A stretch of DNA of 64,000 nt, taken from contig JBHGNT010000022.1 in the NCBI GenBank assembly GCA_043228905.1, positions 8,432,001-8,496,000 of the forward strand, read 5' to 3'. The notes under the pieces are model-generated. The model was not told where the DNA came from and ran no database searches. It was given only the letters and a program-made list of their open reading frames with translations. Below are positions 52,226 to 62,498 of the stretch, one piece after another (positions within the stretch are counted from its first letter, which is position 1; every line of letters begins with the position of its first letter). The position numbers were made by a program, and so were the translations under genes. Source of the DNA: Azolla caroliniana (lineage: Eukaryota; Polypodiophyta).

Positions 52226-52744
52226 TCAGGGACGTTCGGGTTTTCGTAATTCCCAACACCAATCTTCATGAAACGTCATGTGGTTGGATGCTCCCAAGTC
52301 AACAAGCCATACATGCACCATTTCACCTTGTGTCGCCATTGAGTGAGCTTTGTGCCTCATCATGAAAATTCTGCTACAATCGTCGTAGTTAGAATTCGAT
52401 GCGTAATTCATGAGTTGTCGACTGGTCGAAGCGGAGTCTCGCTTATTCTTTTGGCACTCCTCTTCGTAGTGGCTGAGTTTTCCGCAATACCTGCATTCAA
52501 TCGGGCTGTTACAATTGTTTGGTCCGGCGTGATGACTCCCCCTTCTGCCGAACTCTCTGGGATTGTTTCTGTTTGCTTGCCAATGGTGGGAGATACGCTC
52601 GTGGGTCTGTCGACCATGACGGGCTTGTCTGAATCGACCTCTATTTCCACGGCCGAAATTTCTTCTATCATCCGACTTGGAGTAGAGCATCAGGCCCTCT
52701 AGTGCATTGCTCCTTTGTCGGGCGTGATTTTCCTCAACCAACAA
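52226..52744 (-). pseudogene. Copia J gag end, zinc knuckle and protease
   Basis: Basic Arg/Gly-rich stretch (RNFGRGNRGRFRQARHGRQT), a zinc knuckle CRYCGKLSHYEEEC (CX2CX4HX4C), then the protease start VWLVDLGASNHMTFHEDW. The catalytic motif reads D-L-G-A where D-S-G-A or D-T-G-A is normal, so protease is probably dead. The frame is open for 172 residues. Confidence 0.92.
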
Positions 52745-52897
52745 TATTGACTAGAGATCGAAAAAGGTGGGAGGATTCTCTCTCGTGAGGACGACATACC
52801 TTATTGCGCTGAATCGAGGTGCCAAGCCTCCGAGGCATATCTGCACCATTTCTTCGTCATTAATGCAAACATTGATCGACCCGAGGGCATCACACAA

Positions 52898-53335
52898 CTA
52901 TTTGATCTTCAAGGTGTAGCTGCTGATTGACATGTCCCTTTGTTTAATATTGTTCAGCTCCTGATGAAGTTGAAGCTTACGAGCAACTGTATTTGTCGTG
53001 AAGATCTTCTTGAGATTGCCCCAAGCTTCTTTTGGCGTTTTCACCTCTCGAATATAGTCGAGCATGTGATCATGTACGCATGATGCAAGGCAATATAACA
53101 CACGGCTTGCGGTCTGCTCCCATGTTGGGCAGTCGGCGTGTGTCGGGTTGGGTTGCGTTTCGTGAGCTCCTTCAATATAGCTCCAATATCCTTGTCTGAC
53201 AAGGTATTGATGCATCTTGTACTCCCAAGATGCGAAGTTTGTCCTGTCGAGCTTCTCCAAAGGAAAATCGCTTCCCATTTGAGTATTCATGATGATTTCT
53301 TCTCTGTTGCTTCGGTTTGTGCGAATGTTGTGCAA
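52898..53335 (-). pseudogene. Copia J gag N-terminal part
   Basis: Probable start Met 53290 (MNTQMGSDFPLEKLDRTNFA); an upstream in-frame Met at 53335 also exists. Reads WEYKMHQYLVRQGYWSYIEG, DCPTWEQTASRVLYCLASCV, HVHDH-like LDYIREVKTPKEAWGNLKKI and LQLHQELNNIKQRDMSISSY, a typical copia gag (DUF4219/UBN2-like). It ends at a stop at 52898; the frame changes before 52744. Confidence 0.92.
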
Positions 53336-53375
53336 TGATTAGCTGGCTCTTTGTGAGTGCAAGCTTGGAACACAA

Positions 53376-54221
53376 GGTTGTTAGGTATGTTAGGTACGGT
53401 ACGGATACCATACGTATTTAACGTATTAATACCTGTATAGTACCTCCCCAATTTAAAAATACGTTAAATACGTTTTCTTGATATGTTAAATACTTATAAA
53501 ATACGTAAAATACATTAAATACGTATTTTACGTATAGTACGTTAAATACTTCTAGAGTTTGAAAATTCTTTACCTTTCTAAAAAATATCTATAATATTGT
53601 AAAAAACATCTATGTTTACACAATTTTGTGATGTACAATATAGTTCTACATCCTAAAATGCATATAAGACATTTGAACATTTCACATCCTAAAATACTTG
53701 TAATAATATGGATGTCGACATTCCCTTATTCTATAAATCAGTGTAAGTGTGTATCACGATGTTCTACTTCAAATTGTAATTATTTACCATTATGCCTTCA
53801 TAGATTGAGGAATCGTCTACGATTATCACACTCATGATAGGTTTCTCTTTTCTTCGTTTTCATCATCATCTTCTTCTATCTACTACGATTATCACACTCA
53901 GGATAGGTTTACGTCTTCTTTTCTCTCTTCTTCTTCTTCTTCATCATCATCTTCTTCATCGTCGTCTCTTCTATTCTTCTTTCTTCTTTCCTTTGGCTTC
54001 TTTTTCACTAAAATCTTTTTTTTCTTTTTCTTTTTGTTAGGGTTTTACTTATATTTTCTTTATAAATACGTATTATACTTGTTTTTTTATAAATATGTTA
54101 AATACCGTATTGGACAAATGTACATGATATTTGACTGAACAACATTGAGGTATAATACGTACTTTACAAATGATGAGGTACTATACGTATTTAAACGTTA
54201 AATACGGGTACGGAAACAACC
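53376..54221. mobile_element. Non-autonomous DNA transposon (TIR element) in copia J leader
   Basis: 846 bp with imperfect terminal inverted repeats of about 50 bp. The left end is GGTTGTTAGGTATG...GGTACGGATACCATACG; the right end reads on the minus strand GGTTGTTTCCGTACCCGTAT, followed by TTAACG and ATACGTATAGTACCTC. The interior is AT-rich with ATACGTATTTAACG repeats and a (CTT)n stretch, no transposase. Target duplication not clear (flanks ACACAA and ACGCGA). It separates the J primer-binding site from gag. Confidence 0.7.
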
Positions 54222-54430
54222 ACGCGATCTGATACCATGTAAAGAAGGGAGAGTGATTGTGTGTGTGTATGCAACGGAGAGAAAGAGAGAGAGAGCTCTT
54301 AACCAAGAAGAAAATATATTATCATCCAACAACGACTAAGTTACAAGAGGTTGGTTTAAGTACCAACTAAGCTAGGACAAGTGCCCTTCCAATTATTTAC
54401 AAAACTAGCCTGGTATGTTCATGAGCTAGT
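54222..54430 (-). repeat. Copia J primer-binding site and 5' LTR end
   Basis: On the minus strand the LTR ends CCCTTCTTTACA at 54234 and is followed at once by TGGTATCAGATCGCG, a near match to the initiator tRNA-Met site. The LTR contains a GA tract and GTGTGTGT. Its outer end is not visible; Ty3 integrase (K) is recognisable from about 54440. Confidence 0.7.
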
Positions 54431-54439
54431 GTGAAACTT

Positions 54440-54930
54440 ATCTCTATGGGAAGTTGAGTTCGATTCTAAACACGGAGTCTAGCCCCCTTTATTTTGTCCA
54501 ATGCTAGCTCGAAGTCCTCTGAGCGTCTTTCAAGTTCCCTTATCCGCATCACCAATAGGTCCTCCCTACTCATTTTATTATCCCATGGCATTGCCATCCA
54601 TGATGTGATTGATTCCTCAATAGACATTATAGGTTTCTAACCATACATAAGTTGTGTTGGCATAAATTTGGTCATGGAGCTATGGGTAGTTCTATCCACC
54701 CATAATGCATAAGGAAGTAGTCAAGGCCAATCTCCAATCTTTCTTGCACATGCTCAAATGAGTGCCTTGACTGTCGGGCTATTCCCTTGCTCTATCTTTC
54801 CATTTGCTTCTATGTTGTATGCAGTTGTAAGGGAATATTTAACTCCACGATGTCCAAAGAACTCTTTAGCTTCATCCACATCCAATTGTTGGGCTAAAAT
54901 TCCCACCCTACCCATTTGTATCCTAGTGTG
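54440..54930 (-). pseudogene. Ty3 fragment K, integrase end
   Basis: Minus strand: QLDVDEAKEFFGHRGVKYSL, TTAYNIEANGKIEQGNSPTV with the catalytic Glu, KALI (stop) ACARKIGDW, YALWVDRTTHSSMTKFMPTQ, then IEESITSWMAMPWDNKMSRE and RIRELERRSEDFELALDKIK. It parallels the L integrase at 61690-62120 closely. Only this part is left. Confidence 0.85.
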
Positions 54931-55044
54931 AACATGTCTCCATAGTTAGGGATAAGTTACCCTAAATATATATGTGAGAGACAGAGTATTGTAAACTGAG
55001 GTCAGTGGTAATGTAAACTTTTGTCTCTTGTCCAAACTCTGTAT

Positions 55045-55087
<43 letters not shown>

Positions 55088-55415
55088 TGCATACCTTCTT
55101 GACAGGAACAATGAATGTAAACCTTCATTCGACTAGTTGTTTGTTTTCTAATTCCACACAAAGAATCCTCATACGCTTTCACATCCATCGACCATGATCT
55201 CATCTGTCATCAGCTGACCCAGACACACACTTTGTCAACAAGTGATCTCAGAGCGATTCAAACTTTCGCAACAACATATGGAAAAGGATATCCGATTGAA
55301 GGAAAAGAGACTGTCATCAGCTGACCTAGACACACACTTTGTCAACAAGTGATCTCAGAGCGATTCAAACTTTCGCAACAACATAAGGAGAAGGATATCC
55401 GATTGAAGGAAAAGA
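54930..55415 (+). repeat. Copia O LTR end with tandemly duplicated primer-binding region
   Basis: A CT tract (55031-55083) and U5-like sequence end at CTTTGTCAACA (55239), followed by AGTGATCTCAGAGCG, an altered initiator tRNA-Met site. The block 55204-55310 is then repeated at 55311-55415 with few changes (period 107), giving two LTR-end plus PBS units in tandem. The LTR start is unclear. Confidence 0.7.
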
Positions 55416-55436
55416 GCACGCCAACATTCTTGCTTC

Positions 55437-55812
55437 CAATAGAAGATGTCCTCGAAATCCGTATTGGCATGGAAATCCCAAAGTTTGATGACAAACATTT
55501 TTCCTTGTGGAAGGAGAAGATGCAGGATGTACTCATCATTTGACGCCACATTGAAGCTATATGGCCCAACACCAAACCAACTTTAATGACGGTAGAAGAA
55601 TGACGATCTCTAGAAGAAATTGTCAAATTGACTATTCAGATGCATCTGACAAAAAATGTCTACATCAGCATGGCGAAAGAGACATCAACATTTTTCTTGT
55701 GGGCAAAGTTGTAGCCTATCTACGAGAAAAAAACATCCTCATCTATGCTCATATTGATCCGACATTTGTTCAATATGAAGATGGAGTTAGAGCCGAAAAC
55801 CTACAATATTAA
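55437..55812 (+). pseudogene. Copia O gag fragment
   Basis: Reads MEIPKFDDKHFSLWKEKMQD, VLII (stop) RHIEAIWPN, then in another frame LTIQMHLTKNVYISMAKETS and YEKKTSSSMLILIRHLFNMK. This is the UBN2-type gag of a copia lineage different from C/H. It breaks off at 55812, followed 35 bp later by the LTR start of M. Confidence 0.8.
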
Positions 55813-55847
55813 CACCTTTAGTTGGTGTTAGCCGAACTCTCCTCTCT

Positions 55848-55860
55848 GTTGAGAAAACGG
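55848..55860 (+). repeat. First 13 bp of copia LTR M, cut off by L
   Basis: TGTTGAGAAAACGG ends at the L insertion site; LTR M continues at 63656 with TGCCTCCGGATGG. ACGG (or AACGG) is repeated on both sides of L as its target duplication. Confidence 0.75.
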
Positions 55861-56803
55861 TGTTGTGTGAATCTTCTCACACTATGTAAAACAATAAATA
55901 ATAAAATAAATACTTTATATTAGCTTAATGGCATGTTGTAGAAAGATGAATGTTTGTGCTAAGAACACTTTGGCCACTTTGTCTTGATGGAATATGGTGG
56001 CCAAGTTCCCAAAATTTGGAAACCGACCGGTAAGCAAACCTGGAACCCGCCGGTAAGCAAAATCGGAACCGGGCTGGTAAGCAAAACCGGAAACCGGCCG
56101 GTAAGCAAAACCGGAACCTCGCCGGTAAGCAAACCGGAACCGGCCGGAAAGCAATCCGGAACCGGCCGGTAAGCAAACCGGAACCGGTCAGTAAGCAATC
56201 CAGAACTGGCCGGTAAGCAAATCAGAACTGATGAAATCGGCAATTGGATGGTGTCGGTAACTGGGCGGATCCGACAACTGGTGACGATCGAGAAGAACAG
56301 ATGATAAGATCATGTGGCTAATTAAAATCAAGTGAACAAAACTAAAGTAAAGGTTGTGTGGACGGTCGCATGCAACTAAAAGAAAAAGCCGTGCAACTAA
56401 AAATGGATGTAACTAAAAAGCCATGCAACTAAAAGAAAAAGCTATGCAACTAAAATTAGAAGCCATGCAACAAAAAGTGGAGAGGCATATGATCAACGGG
56501 AGAAATCCATATAAAATTCCCTTTTTTTTACACAGGCTCTCTCTCCATATTATATTTGTTTTCTTTTCCTTCTTAGCTCCCCTATCTTATCGAAGCCATA
56601 TCTCTCAAGTAAACCCTAATTTCCTTACGGAAGCCATATCTTACTCATAACCCTAAATTTCCATACGGAAGCTATTCAACTCATAAAACCATAATCTCTT
56701 ATCAAAGCCAAAAACCCTAATTTTCTATAGAATTCATATCTTAATTTCCTCTTATCTATTACTCTGGTAATCTCCATTAACTAAACTTTTGTAATCTCAA
56801 TCT
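55861..56803 (+). repeat. L 5' LTR, missing TATA region and end
   Basis: Compared with the 3' LTR it lacks about 112 bp (3' LTR about 62592-62695, which holds CTATATAA) and about 165 bp at the end (from AATCTTGAG to CGCGACA). The remaining end joins TTTGGTGAACCCAACGTG, probably leader or primer-binding sequence. Confidence 0.88.
56015..56245 (+). repeat. CCGGTAAGCAAA minisatellite in L LTR
   Basis: About ten 21-24 bp units of the form ACCGGCCGGTAAGCAAACCGG. The 3' LTR has a matching array at 62758-62925. Downstream in both LTRs a second array repeats ATGCAACTAAAAGAAAAAGC (56375-56480 and 63057-63165). Confidence 0.95.
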
Positions 56804-56853
56804 TTGGTGAACCCAACGTGAAAGAGGCGGTAGGGAGGATATCAAGTGCAACG

Positions 56854-57354
56854 ATGGCTTCCACAAGCAGAACTCAAGGAGAGGAATTAACGAAAGGCAT
56901 GGTGTCCGTAGTGGAATACATGCTGAAGGTGAGAGATCGAGAAGCTTTAATCGACGAAGCTGATGATCGTACGATTGAGATAGCTAGACGATTTGGTGGC
57001 AAGAACATCACGGATTTTCTTGCTACCTATCGGAACGAGATGCAACAAAGGGATGTCAATGATCTCAAACAAATTTCTAGCTTCAAACGTGTGTTGGAAC
57101 CAGGGATCCGCGAGCGCGTCATGGAGATCCAAAACAAGCATACAACTTGGGCAGAGTTCGAAAAGGCGCTTCTTGCTGAATACATGCTTGAAGAAACATC
57201 ACGGATGACTCGACATACACTAATGATTTGGATCGAGAAGAAAGGAAAGAATCTGTGTGCATCGGGAGTATGTGCGGAATTCGAGCAGATGTACAACCGA
57301 TTTCTGAGTGTTGATCAACAAGTTCTCGATGGAGATAAGTCTTGCTATTACTGA
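56854..57354 (+). pseudogene. L gag, N-terminal part
   Basis: Start chosen at Met 56854 (MASTSRTQGEELTKGM), just after the leader; an in-frame Met at 56818 lies in presumed leader. Reads DDRTIEIARRFGGKNITDFL, SFKRVLEPGIRERVMEIQNK and TTWAEFEKALLAEYMLEETS, an alpha-helical capsid-like domain. Frameshift near 57345 into the next stretch. Confidence 0.88.
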
Positions 57355-58019
57355 AGGCGGTGGATACAAAAGACCGGCGAGAATTGGGCGGTTTTTTGGA
57401 GGACAAAACGCAACCAAATGGCTTGGTAGCGGACTGGACGACAGTGAAGAAGGCTTGTAGCCGTCTTGATAAGCGTCAACAATGGCAAGAGGAAACTGAT
57501 ATGGGGAATCTACAAACATGGAGGAGGAAAGCACCTGCGATGGTCAAGCCTAACAAGCCGATCAACAATTTCGACAAGAAAGCGATGGAGGACTCTATAA
57601 TCGAAGAGCTCTCCAAGAAATTTGAAGCAGTATCGCTGACCAACTTAGGTCGACGCGGGCCCAAGGGAAAAGAAGCGTATAGATGTGTGTGGTGCGACAG
57701 CTTCAAGCACTCACGAAGGGAATGCGTTGACTTGCAAGAAGCGATCCGCAAGAATGTCGTCTATTTGGATGGCAACATGATTCACTCGAGTGAGACCCGG
57801 AAGCCACTACGAGTGAACTTCGGAAGAGGTGGGCTGAAAAAGATTGTAGAAGAGGAAGATGCAAGGCTTGTGGAAGCTATGCACTATGATCAAGCCAAAT
57901 GCTGGGTTTTGGCCGACGGTCTTCGAGTGCGAAGAAAAAGGCAAAATCAATTCGGAGGATCTAAAACTTGCCGACCGGAACGTGCGATGAGTTACCGGAT
58001 GGTCAGATCCAATCAATGA
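57342..58019 (+). pseudogene. L gag, C-terminal part with zinc knuckle
   Basis: Continues gag: LLLKAVDTKDRRELGGFLED, then PMKPNK-like basic linker, EDSIIEELSKKFEAVSLTNL and the knuckle CVWCDSFKHSRREC (CX2CX4HX4C) at about 57686-57727. Stop at 58017. The Gly usual before the His of such knuckles is replaced by Lys. The stretch RVNFGRGGLKKIVEEEDARL follows, function unknown. Confidence 0.88.
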
Positions 58020-58041
58020 AAACACAAGCTTTGCAGAGGTT

Positions 58042-58925
58042 GTGTGTGACACCTATGAAGCCCTTGTCGAAGAGAAAAGGAAAAGAACCAGTGAAGAAGA
58101 TGGCACGTCAAAGCGTCCCAACACGAGGAACAAAGGGAAAGAAGGGCAAGTCCCACCTATACCACGAAAAGAGGTTGGAGAAACAAGCATGAGGCCCGTT
58201 GGATCGAGCCAACCTGCTCGGATGGAAGTCGATGAATCAACGAAGAAAGGAAAAGAACGAGTGGCACCGACTTACAAGCTAAGGTCGGACATAGAACAAA
58301 CAACTGACTTGTGCAAGGTCCTTGAGGAGAAGGTTTTACATAGTCATGTCGACCTTACTTGGAGAGAACTGCTTGGGATCGTGAAGGAGTTCCATGATAC
58401 TATCGTGGACCTTATAAAAAGGAAGCGGCAACAATCTGATGAAGAGGAGGTAAAAACAAGTGCCATAACCATGGCAGGATCGGAAAAGGAGGAAGAAGAA
58501 GAAGTGATGGTGGATAGCCATTACTCTCGACCTCATTGGGCAAGAGCGACAATGGAGACGCCAGTGAAGATTGGGGAGAAGAAAGAAACCGTGGTAGCCT
58601 TGATTGACCATGGCTCGGAGATCAACCTCATGTCGACCGAGTTCTACAAGAAAGGAAGATGGCCGATTAATACAACCACAGATGGAAGATTCGAGCAGCG
58701 ACGAAGGCTACGGAGGACTTGTACAGAGCTTGCCCCAACGTTAAAGTCAAGATCGGGGATGTGGAGATTGATCAACACTTCTTCGTGCATGACTCGGCTT
58801 CGCATCCTGTCATCCTAGGACAACCGTATATAACATCATCCTGGATGGAGACCAAGGTGTTTGATAATGGAGCAGCCTTCGCGCGCGTCAAGAGTCTTGA
58901 TAGTAAAAGATATTTTCAATTCTAG
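58042..58925 (+). pseudogene. L protease region
   Basis: A charged linker (58042-58540), then VVALIDHGSEINLMSTEFYK near 58590-58650, the retropepsin site with D-H-G in place of D-S/T-G. After a frameshift near 58710 it continues VKIGDVEIDQHFFVHDSASH and PVILGQPYITSSWMETKVFD, the second half of the fold (ILGQP matches the usual ILG motif). Stop at 58923. Confidence 0.85.
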
Positions 58926-59062
58926 ACGGTGTGAGCTAATCATGAAAGGAACTGAGATAGCCTTGGAGGAGAATCCTCAGATTTTTAAAGCGGAATATTG
59001 AAGCATGGGGCACGAATAGTCCGAGCAATCATAAGTCCCCACAAAGAAGTAGAGAACATAGA

Positions 59063-60154
59063 TTGAAAGGAGAAGCAACATGCGTCACACCTAGTGGCGC
59101 ATGCAAACTAAGACTACTCAACAAGAAGGAAAAGTGTCTGATACAAGACTTCGAGGAGGTGCTGAAAGAAGAAAGCATAATCAAAGAGGAAGAATTCGTG
59201 TCATATATTCTGGAGGAAGCCTCATTTAACGACACCATCGGCGAAATCGAGGAAGTCGTGGACTTGAGCTATCCTCACCATCAACATGTGATTTCGGTTA
59301 ACTCCGTCAACATGTATACTATCATCGATGAATATCATTGAGGCATCTTGATAGAGGAAGCTGAAGTCAACACAAAATATAAAACCGTGGATAGGAAGAT
59401 CAAGCCAGTTGCAGTTCCGCTACCGGAAGATAGCTGGCAAAAGATGAAGGAAGTTGCAAAAGATCCAAGCTTAAGGAACCCAAATACAATTGGTCACATC
59501 TTCACTAAAGAGACGAAGGGAAAGCTACGAGTTGGAAGGGAGGATTTCCTCCTTCTTGAAGAGGAGCAAATGTTCCGCGAAATGCTTGAAAGACATGGGA
59601 AGGCGTTCTCATTTTTCCCACAAGAAATTGGATGTGCTAATTCAAGGATGGTAGAACCGATGGTGATCTTCATGGTGCCGCATGTGCCTTGGAATTTGAA
59701 ACCGAAACCGGTTCCAAGAGCACATCTACCGAAGCTGATCGAGCTCTTAAAGGAGAAGGTGAGGATGGGAATTTTGGAACCGTCAAACGGTCCTTATTCT
59801 AATAGATGGTTCACGCTGCCAAAGAAGAATGGATCGTTGCGATTCATTCAAGATCTTCAACCTGTCAACAAGGTGACAATTCGGAATGCTGAAATCGGTC
59901 CAAGTGTGGATGAATTTGCCGAGGCATTTGCGGGCCAGTCCATCTACTCCATTGGTGATCTCTACTCTGGCTACGATCAATTCCAGTTGGCAGTCGACAG
60001 TCGTGACATTACAACCATGAGAACTCCTATCGGGTTGGTGCGGATGTGTAACTTACCTCAACGTGCGACGAACTCGGTGGCTCATATGGTGAATGCCATG
60101 AATAAGGTCTTGAAGGATTGCATCTCGGATAATATGAATGCCATTCTTGGATGA
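59063..60154 (+). pseudogene. L reverse transcriptase, first part
   Basis: One frame with a TGA at 59339-59341. After a linker come FSFFPQEIGCANSRMVEPMV, PRAHLPKLIELLKEKVRMGI, LEPSNGPYSNRWFTLPKKNG, LRFIQDLQPVNKVTIRNAEI and YSIGDLYSGYDQFQLAVDSR with the first catalytic Asp. Then MRTPIGLVRMCNLPQRATNS. At 60140-60150 the frame shifts just before the catalytic FLDD box. Confidence 0.94.
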
Positions 60155-60764
60155 TATCCCGAGAAAAAGATATTTGGATGAAGAGAAGGATGAATCAAAA
60201 GATAAGGATGGATGTAGAAAGTTCGTTGTGGATCATATGAAAGATTGCGAGAAGGTGCTTCAAAGGCTTGAAGATGCGAATTTGACATTTTCGGGAGAAA
60301 AATCCGTATTCGGGCAACCAGAGATCTTGGTGGTAGGTCACTTTTGTGGAGCATACAGTCGGAAGCCTTCGCCATCCAAGGTGAATGCAATCCAAGACAT
60401 GAAAGAAGAATGCATAACCCAAACGGAGGTTCGAAGGTTCCTTGGAGCATGCGCATTTTATCATATTTGGATTCCACACTATGCCCACATTGCTGAGCCA
60501 TTATATGGTCTACTAAAGAAGCAGAGGTTCGAATGGACAAGCGAGCATACAATCACCATCCAAAGGCTAAAGAATTTGTTGATGGAGGCACCTGCATTAC
60601 GGAAGGCGGACTATTCAGATGGCAAGCCCATTTTTGTGACTGTGGATACTAGTCCAATCGGAATCGGATGGGTTATCAACCAAGAAGACGAAGATCACAA
60701 CCGATATGCAATTCAGTTTGGCGCGAAAGTGTTAATGACAAGCAAAGAAGGTATGCCCAAGTGA
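60138..60764 (+). pseudogene. L RT second part and RNase H start
   Basis: Starts MPFLDDIPRKRY with the catalytic pair as F-L-D-D, then EKVLQRLEDANLTFSGEKSV, EVRRFLGACAFYHIWIPHYA, HIAEPLYGLLKKQRFEW and PIFVTVDTSPIGIGWVINQE, the first RNase H block with its catalytic Asp (TVDTS). Stop at 60762. Confidence 0.93.
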
Positions 60765-60991
60765 AGAGGGAGCTATGGGGAATCGTCTTGGCAATCAAAT
60801 CTGATCGTGATTACCTTATTGGAGCAGAAGTCATAATTGAGACAGATTGCCTACCAAATTTGGGTATGATATCTGGTTGTAATACACCGGATATTGCCAT
60901 GTTGCATTGGATTGCATATATCAAATCACTCAACCCGAAGATCCGTCATGTAGCTGGGAAGCGTAATGTCGTTGCAGACATGCTATCATGA
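60668..60991 (+). pseudogene. L RNase H end
   Basis: Frame overlaps the previous one. Reads QRRYAQVKRELWGIVLAIKS, GAEVIIETDCLPNLGMISGC and KIRHVAGKRNVVADMLS, the RNase H blocks with E (KREL), D (ETDC) and the final D (VADML). The TGA at 60989-60991 is followed by an open continuation in the same frame into integrase. Confidence 0.92.
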
Positions 60992-61042
60992 GCAAGATAC
61001 GACGGAGAAGAAGATCAACATTTTGATGAAGAAGATGTTGGC

Positions 61043-62434
61043 TTGGATTTCTTTATAAGTTCCTACGCTTGGGTGCTGACTACTTTCATAGAAGAGGATT
61101 ACGAAGGTGAATTCGTGGAGATTGGGAAATACTTGAGTTCTCTCCAAAAAGATGAATCATGGTCGATGGAAGACTTCCATCGAATTTGGAAGAAGGCATA
61201 CAAGTATTTCCTTAAGGATGGAGCTCTTTGGAGGAATGCAAAAAAGAAGAACGGGACTTTAATGAGAGTTGTCTGCAAGCTAGAAGACCGACTAAACCTA
61301 ATGTCCGAATTTCATGATAGTGTTTTTGCAGGCCATCGAGGAATATGGGCTACGTTTGCGAAGGTTAAGGAGAAATATTGGTGGCCAGGCATTTACAAAG
61401 ATGTAGTAGCTTATGTGGAAACATGTAAGGAATGTCAGATGTTTTCAAATATTCGCCATCGAGATGAACTTCATTTGACTTACCCGTTGGCTATGCATTA
61501 CAAGTGGATGGTGGACATCGTGATGATGCCAATGGGGCGATGGCAAATGAAGTATCTTGTGCTCGCGAGAGAGCATCTTACCAATCAAGTTGAAGGGCGA
61601 GCATTGAGAACTAAGGAGACATCATCGGTATGCCGATTCGTTCTAGAAGATGTTATTTGCAGATATGGATGCGTCGGCAAGATAGTGGCTGATAGAGGCG
61701 AGCTAGACACCAATGAAGCTAGAGAATTCTTCTCTAGGATGGGAATCAAATTATCTCTTACCATGGCGTATAATCGAGAAGCAAATGGGGAAGTGGAACG
61801 TGGACATGGACCGATTGTGAAGGCTCTAGCGAAAGCTTGCCATGGGAAAATAGGAGAATGGCAGCGTCTATTGCCATTTGCACTATGGGCTGACAAGACT
61901 ACTCATAGCACAGTGACGGGATACATGCCGGTAGAGCTCATATTCGGACAAAAGCCGATAATGCCTGTAGAACAAAGTATTATTTCATGGTTTCCATTGC
62001 CATGGCAAGATAAGATAAGTAGAGAAGATCTTCTAGCATTGAGGATTCGTCAGTTGGAGTGGAATTTGGAAGATATAGAAGTGGCTAAAGTGCGGCTAAA
62101 GAATGCAAGGCTAAAGAACAAGAAAGACTTCGATAAACAACATCGACTTCGCCTGAGGAAAATCGTTGAAGGAGATTGGGTGCTAGTCTATGACAGTAGC
62201 GTAGACAACCAACATAGTACAGCTCAAAAATTTTCACAACGATGGTTTGGACCATATGTGGTGAAAAAAGTGGAAGAAAATGCAACATATCATTTAGTAG
62301 AATTGGAGGGTACACCACTTGCCTTGCCAATTTCCGGTAAAAGGGTCAAGATCTTCAACAGAAGAGATAGAATAGAAATTGGATTCGAAGCTTTTGACGA
62401 TTCTGTCTTGGGCATCGATGAAAATGTATTGTAA
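61043..62434 (+). CDS. L integrase
   Basis: 463 open codons. Zinc domain HDSVFAGHRGIWATFAKVKE to CKECQ (HHCC, about residues 91-133). Core: MHYKWMVDIVMMPMGRW with the first Asp, CVGKIVADRGELDTNEAREF with the second, and NREANGEVERGHGPIVKALA with the Glu, so all three triad residues are present. The C-terminal domain reads VEGDWVLVYDSS, WFGPYVVKKVEENATYHLVE and SGKRVKIFNRRD. No chromodomain is evident. It ends 65 bp before the 3' LTR. Without an upstream start it is unlikely to be translated alone. Confidence 0.93.
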   Translation: MDFFISSYAWVLTTFIEEDYEGEFVEIGKYLSSLQKDESWSMEDFHRIWKKAYKYFLKDGALWRNAKKKNGTLMRVVCKLEDRLNLMSEFHDSVFAGHRGIWATFAKVKEKYWWPGIYKDVVAYVETCKECQMFSNIRHRDELHLTYPLAMHYKWMVDIVMMPMGRWQMKYLVLAREHLTNQVEGRALRTKETSSVCRFVLEDVICRYGCVGKIVADRGELDTNEAREFFSRMGIKLSLTMAYNREANGEVERGHGPIVKALAKACHGKIGEWQRLLPFALWADKTTHSTVTGYMPVELIFGQKPIMPVEQSIISWFPLPWQDKISREDLLALRIRQLEWNLEDIEVAKVRLKNARLKNKKDFDKQHRLRLRKIVEGDWVLVYDSSVDNQHSTAQKFSQRWFGPYVVKKVEENATYHLVELEGTPLALPISGKRVKIFNRRDRIEIGFEAFDDSVLGIDENVL

Positions 62435-62498
62435 ACAAAGGTGGAGCCTCACCAAAATTGGCACATACCGGTGGATGTGCTGGTTTGGTGGGGGCGAA

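Larger units (their letters stand above)
45231..54430 (-). mobile_element. Copia J, minus strand, interrupted by H and a TIR element
   Basis: Reads on the minus strand from a 5' LTR end at 54234 (...CTTCTTTACA) and primer-binding site, gag (52898-53335), knuckle and protease (52226-52744), integrase (51038-52204), linker (45727-45978) and a deleted RT/RNase H remnant (45240-45720). H is inserted in the integrase-RT linker with TSD AAGTT; a TIR element lies between the primer-binding site and gag. RT catalytic core is absent. No 3' LTR is found. Confidence 0.88.

Noticed and set aside
53834-54040. 68-codon Leu/His/Phe-rich frame that could be a membrane peptide
   Set aside because: It lies in the CTT-rich interior of the TIR element, with no homologous context.
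58042-58540. A separate host gene for the charged protein before the L protease
   Set aside because: It lies between the L zinc knuckle and protease, in the order expected of one polyprotein linker.
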